Origin: Cyclobacteriaceae bacterium
GTDB taxonomy: Bacteria; Bacteroidota; Bacteroidia; Cytophagales; Cyclobacteriaceae
Assembly: GCA_029880385.1 (NCBI GenBank)
Contig: JAOUOM010000050.1
Location: 1-8,702, forward strand
Direction of reading: 5' to 3'
DNA length: 8,702 nt
In this document: piece after piece, positions 6,072 through 8,702 of the stretch
Numbering within the stretch: position 1 is the stretch's first letter
Layout of the letters: every line of letters starts with the position of its first letter
Translations under genes and position numbers: made by a program
The notes under the pieces: model-generated
The model's database searches: none
Seen by the model: only the letters and a program-made list of their open reading frames with translations
What the model was told of the DNA's origin: nothing

Positions 6072-7244
6072 TTATTTGTTGTCAATTAAACCTCTGCCGC
6101 TTTTTCTAATAACGCCTTCCGAAGTTAGCTGGTTTGCCAATACATCCAAAATCCCATTAATAAATTGTTTGCTTTTGGCCGTACTATAGTTTTTTGATAT
6201 TTCAATAAATTCATTAATGGTGACTTTTACCGGGATACTGGGAAACTCAATCATTTCGGTAATGGCCATTTTTAAAAGGATCATATCGAGGATGGCTATA
6301 CGTGACAAATCCCAGTTTTTGGCACGTTGGCTTATGATTTCATCAAGGCGGTCATCATTTTTCACGGTTTCTTTCAGCAATCGCTCAAAGTATTCAAAAT
6401 CCTCTTCCTGATTTACACAAAGCGACCGGATTTCAAATTTGTCGTCAAGATCCGGCTCGTAGGATTTGATAGTTTTCAGCACCATTCCTTTAATGACGGG
6501 TTTGTCTTCGGCCCAGTGGAGGATTTTTTCCGTAAAGTAATTTTCAGGGATGGCGTGTTTAAATATTGTTTTTTTAAAAATTTCGATAATGGCTTCCTGA
6601 TGTTGCTCAATTGTCGGGTCCTGTAGTTCCTGATAGGCAATAAACAGTTCATCCGGCTTGATCAGGTCGCGGTACCATTGTTTTATGGCATCATGTTCCC
6701 CATCCCAGTTGATCCGGTTGTCGATGGAATATTTTAACAGCTCAGGATGTGTGTTGAGCTGAAGTGAAAGCGGGTTTTTTTCAAGGTTAAAGTTCCATTT
6801 GGCGGATTTTGCGACCAGTGATTTGGCGGATTTTTCCTTTTCCTGTTTTTCCAAAAATGACAATTCACCCGGAAGCAGAAGGAGTTTGACATACCAGTCA
6901 AAAATAGACCGGGTATCGTCCAGCATACTTTTTCTGATACTTTTATATTCCGAATCCAGCTTGCGACGATAGGTACCGATGTGGTTTTCTATATCATTGA
7001 GGATGTCATTGTCCAGCTGATCATCAACGGGCGTGCCAGACAGTAAGGCTTTTTCGTAGGCATCACCAATCCTGCTTTGTTTTGACTCAAATGTGTCAAG
7101 GTCTAAAAAATCATGAACCGCAGGATCCAGGGCATAGCGGGAGACAAGTTCGTTTTTCACAACCTCTTTCAGGGATTGTTTGTTGATATAATATCCATAA
7201 AGGGATTGCATCGCTTTAATGCGTAGGATTCTGCGGTTTAACAT
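6072..7244 (-). CDS. nusB: Transcription antitermination factor NusB, long Bacteroidota form
   Basis: NusB pairs with NusE (ribosomal protein S10) on the boxA RNA of rRNA operons to prevent early termination. The canonical protein is about 140 residues; this one has 390. Its first residues have the canonical helix-1 pattern (RRILRIKAMQSLY at 4-16). The canonical C-terminal half lies at about 300-373: WDLSRIAILDMILLKMAI at 311-328, then IPVKVTINEFIEISKNY at 337-353, and SKQFINGILD at 358-367. The roughly 250 residues between are charged and helical and match no domain I recognise, so the gene looks like NusB with a large internal insertion. Long NusB proteins are normal in this phylum. It is the first gene of the leftward cluster, 59 bases after leucine dehydrogenase with a hairpin between. 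Confidence 0.93.
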   Translation of the reverse strand: MLNRRILRIKAMQSLYGYYINKQSLKEVVKNELVSRYALDPAVHDFLDLDTFESKQSRIGDAYEKALLSGTPVDDQLDNDILNDIENHIGTYRRKLDSEYKSIRKSMLDDTRSIFDWYVKLLLLPGELSFLEKQEKEKSAKSLVAKSAKWNFNLEKNPLSLQLNTHPELLKYSIDNRINWDGEHDAIKQWYRDLIKPDELFIAYQELQDPTIEQHQEAIIEIFKKTIFKHAIPENYFTEKILHWAEDKPVIKGMVLKTIKSYEPDLDDKFEIRSLCVNQEEDFEYFERLLKETVKNDDRLDEIISQRAKNWDLSRIAILDMILLKMAITEMIEFPSIPVKVTINEFIEISKNYSTAKSKQFINGILDVLANQLTSEGVIRKSGRGLIDNK

Positions 7245-7261
7245 GATAGAAAGAACGTTTA

Positions 7262-7282
7262 AAATAGGCGTTTGCCCTATTT
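7262..7282 (-). terminator. Weak hairpin terminator between the dehydrogenase and nusB
   Basis: AAATAGG pairs with CCTATTT across a 7-base loop, and a GGC/GCC alternative pairing is possible inside. On the - strand it is followed by TTTT counting the last stem base. It lies 21 bases after the dehydrogenase stop codon and 17 bases before nusB. The stem is AT-rich, so it may be only partly effective and let some transcripts run into nusB. Confidence 0.45.
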
Positions 7283-7303
7283 ATTCAAAATGAACGATGG
7301 TTG

Positions 7304-8410
7304 TTAATGTGTCAACTTCAACTTGCCTATGGCCTCAATTCGTTTCATGGCAAGTTGAAGTGCGGCTTCATTTGTCGAAATTTTACTTGCTTTTGCATGG
7401 TCAAGGACGGATGTACAGATATCGTAAATCTTTTCTGTCTGTGCCATTACCTTTTCTTTGTTGTAGTTGCCCTCTTTTTCATAATAGACATTCATGATTC
7501 CTCCGGAATTAATAAGAAAATCGGGCACAAAAAGAATTTCAAGCGCATTGAGTTTATTGGCGTGAGCCACTTCATCTTCCAGTTGGTTGTTGGCACCTCC
7601 GGCAATTATTTTACACTTCATGCTTCGAATGGAATCGTCATTGATAGTACCACCTAATGCACAGGGGGAATAAATATCCATATCTGCATCGTATACATCG
7701 TCAGGTTTTACGACCTTGATTTTTGCATGTTTTTTTGTGATGTTTTCAATTTTGTCCTCGTAAATATCTGATACGGAAACATTGGCTTTTTCTTTTACCA
7801 GTAAATCAATCAGATTCGAACCTACATTTCCTGCTCCCTGCACCATGATTTTTTTGCCTTTAAGGCTATCGCTTCCATAAACCTTATTTGCAGCAGATTT
7901 CATTCCCATGTACACGCCATAGGCAGTCAGAGGGCTGGGGTCTCCTGAACCACCCAATCCTTCGGATATGCCGGTAACATAGGGTGTTTCCATACGTATG
8001 TATTCCATATCCTGTGAAGTCATGTTTACATCTTCAGCAGTCCAGAATTTTCCACTCAGATTATTGACAAATTGGCCAAACCTGCGGAGTAATGCTTCGT
8101 TTTTTTGTGTACGGGCATCGCCTATTATGACGGCCTTTCCCCCTCCGATATTGAGGCCGGCAATGGCTGACTTGAATGTCATTCCCCGGGATAGGCGAAG
8201 GACATCCTTTATGGCATCTTCTTCACTTGCATAGTTCCACATCCGGGTACCACCCATGGCCGGCCCAAGAACTGTGTTGTGAATAGCAATAATCGCTTTC
8301 AGGCCTGTGGCCTTGTCATTGCAAAATAAAAGTTGCTCATGTTCCATTTTCCCCATTTGCTGGAAAATTTCTAGGGACTGAGGTTGGGTTTGAAATTCAA
8401 TCATAGTCAA
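7304..8410 (-). CDS. Leucine dehydrogenase (Glu/Leu/Phe/Val dehydrogenase family)
   Basis: This cytosolic NAD-dependent enzyme reversibly deaminates branched-chain amino acids to 2-oxo acids, linking leucine, valine and isoleucine breakdown to ammonia release. The 368-residue length is normal for leucine dehydrogenases. The catalytic domain shows GPAMGGTRMW at 49-58, then FKSAIAGLNIGGGKAVI at 79-95, with the substrate-binding K80 and catalytic K92 in place, and the conserved AEDVN at 125-129. The Rossmann domain has VQGAGNVGSN at 190-199 (G192, G194, G197), ending in D215, which favours NAD over NADP. The AGGANNQ segment is also typical. Leucine rather than phenylalanine or valine preference is inferred from overall resemblance. 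The start at 8410 could also be the Met two codons later. It is divergent from an ABC transporter gene. Confidence 0.94.
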   Translation of the reverse strand: MTMIEFQTQPQSLEIFQQMGKMEHEQLLFCNDKATGLKAIIAIHNTVLGPAMGGTRMWNYASEEDAIKDVLRLSRGMTFKSAIAGLNIGGGKAVIIGDARTQKNEALLRRFGQFVNNLSGKFWTAEDVNMTSQDMEYIRMETPYVTGISEGLGGSGDPSPLTAYGVYMGMKSAANKVYGSDSLKGKKIMVQGAGNVGSNLIDLLVKEKANVSVSDIYEDKIENITKKHAKIKVVKPDDVYDADMDIYSPCALGGTINDDSIRSMKCKIIAGGANNQLEDEVAHANKLNALEILFVPDFLINSGGIMNVYYEKEGNYNKEKVMAQTEKIYDICTSVLDHAKASKISTNEAALQLAMKRIEAIGKLKLTH

Positions 8411-8428
8411 AGTTGTAAATCTGTTGTA

Positions 8429-8436
8429 TACTTTTG
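8429..8436 (+). promoter_or_regulatory. Rightward -7 promoter element for the ABC transporter gene
   Basis: TACTTTTG is an exact match to TAnnTTTG on the + strand, 96 bases before the GTG start of the ABC transporter gene. This implies a leader of about 90 bases. A TTG at 8413-8415 is too close (13 bases) to be a standard -33 element. Confidence 0.4.
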
Positions 8437-8475
8437 CGTACCCATGGCCTTTTCAGGATGTCATTCTTGGGATTA

Positions 8476-8483
8476 CAAAATTA
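8476..8483 (-). promoter_or_regulatory. Leftward -7 promoter element for the leucine dehydrogenase gene
   Basis: On the - strand the sequence is TAATTTTG, an exact match to TAnnTTTG. It lies 65 bases before the ATG of the dehydrogenase, giving a leader of about 60 bases. No clear -33 TTG is present at about 19 bases upstream. Confidence 0.42.
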
Positions 8484-8532
8484 GGTCATTTACCTATAAT
8501 AACCATTTAGTGGCGAGAACGTTTTAGCTTCT

Positions 8533-8702
8533 GTGAAAGATTTAGCACACCTTAATAAATATCTTGTAAAATATAAATATCACCTGATTTTAGGAACGAT
8601 TTTTATCATAATTGCAAATTTCTTTTCGATTGTACCTGCTGTACTCGTGCGATATTCTTTTAACCTGATCCAGCGTAGTTTCGATATTTACAAATTTTTC
8701 AA
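8533..8702 (+). CDS. ABC transporter, fused membrane and ATPase type, N-terminal fragment
   Basis: Only the first 56 codons are inside the window; the gene continues past the right edge. The visible part is a short basic N-terminus (KDLAHLNKYLVKYKYH) followed by the first membrane segment at about 18-36 (LILGTIFIIIANFFSIVPA) and a VRYSFNLI turn. This start is characteristic of the ABC exporter half-transporters, MsbA-like or multidrug-like, common in Bacteroidota. The ATPase motifs lie outside, so neither substrate nor ATP-binding domain can be confirmed. GTG at 8533 is the only plausible start: the frame has a stop at 8500-8502 and no ATG or TTG between. Confidence 0.75.
   Translation, partial: MKDLAHLNKYLVKYKYHLILGTIFIIIANFFSIVPAVLVRYSFNLIQRSFDIYKFF

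Overview
This window is chromosomal core sequence from a member of the Bacteroidota, probably the Cytophagia (the class is inference). The main evidence is the gene order nusB - ytxH-like - DUF1573 lipoprotein - yajC - ybbR-like - coaE, a layout I associate with this phylum. Supporting signs are an unusually long NusB, several copies of the Bacteroidota promoter -7 element (TAnnTTTG), and an almost complete lack of Shine-Dalgarno sequences. I saw no insertion sequence, phage gene, CRISPR array or toxin-antitoxin pair, and no sign of a defence or biosynthetic island.

Region 1 (1-651) is non-coding apart from two convergent tRNA genes: tRNA-Gly(CCC) on + and tRNA-Pro, read as anticodon AGG, on -. 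They share a strong bidirectional hairpin terminator. From 328 to 651 there is no protein gene. That stretch holds the tRNA-Pro promoter, a second strong terminator with no obvious gene to serve, a run of small inverted repeats, and a 14-base near-palindrome just upstream of the next gene.

Region 2 (652-3261, +) is one large exported protein. Its N-terminal third carries helical repeats resembling TPR or BamD-type repeats, and the rest carries at least six WG repeats. Its function is unknown. Its stop codon overlaps the stop codon of coaE.

Region 3 (3258-7244, -) is a tightly packed six-gene cluster, transcribed nusB first: NusB (rRNA antitermination), a YtxH-type small membrane protein, a DUF1573 lipoprotein, YajC (Sec accessory subunit), a YbbR-domain membrane-anchored protein and CoaE (last step of CoA synthesis). 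Most junctions are 8-10 bases or overlap. The exception is the 91-base gap before the DUF1573 gene, which holds overlapping alternative hairpins and a possible internal promoter.

Region 4 (7304-8702) has a leucine dehydrogenase-type amino acid dehydrogenase (-). Divergent from it is the start of an ABC transporter with a fused membrane domain (+), cut off by the window edge. Their shared 122-base intergenic region has a good -7 element on each strand, placed so that the two 5' leaders would overlap.

The window is mostly ordinary housekeeping DNA. The points most worth a second look are the A34 proline tRNA, the NusB with a large internal insertion, the WG-repeat exported protein, the structured segment at 414-519 and the hairpin set at 5707-5754.
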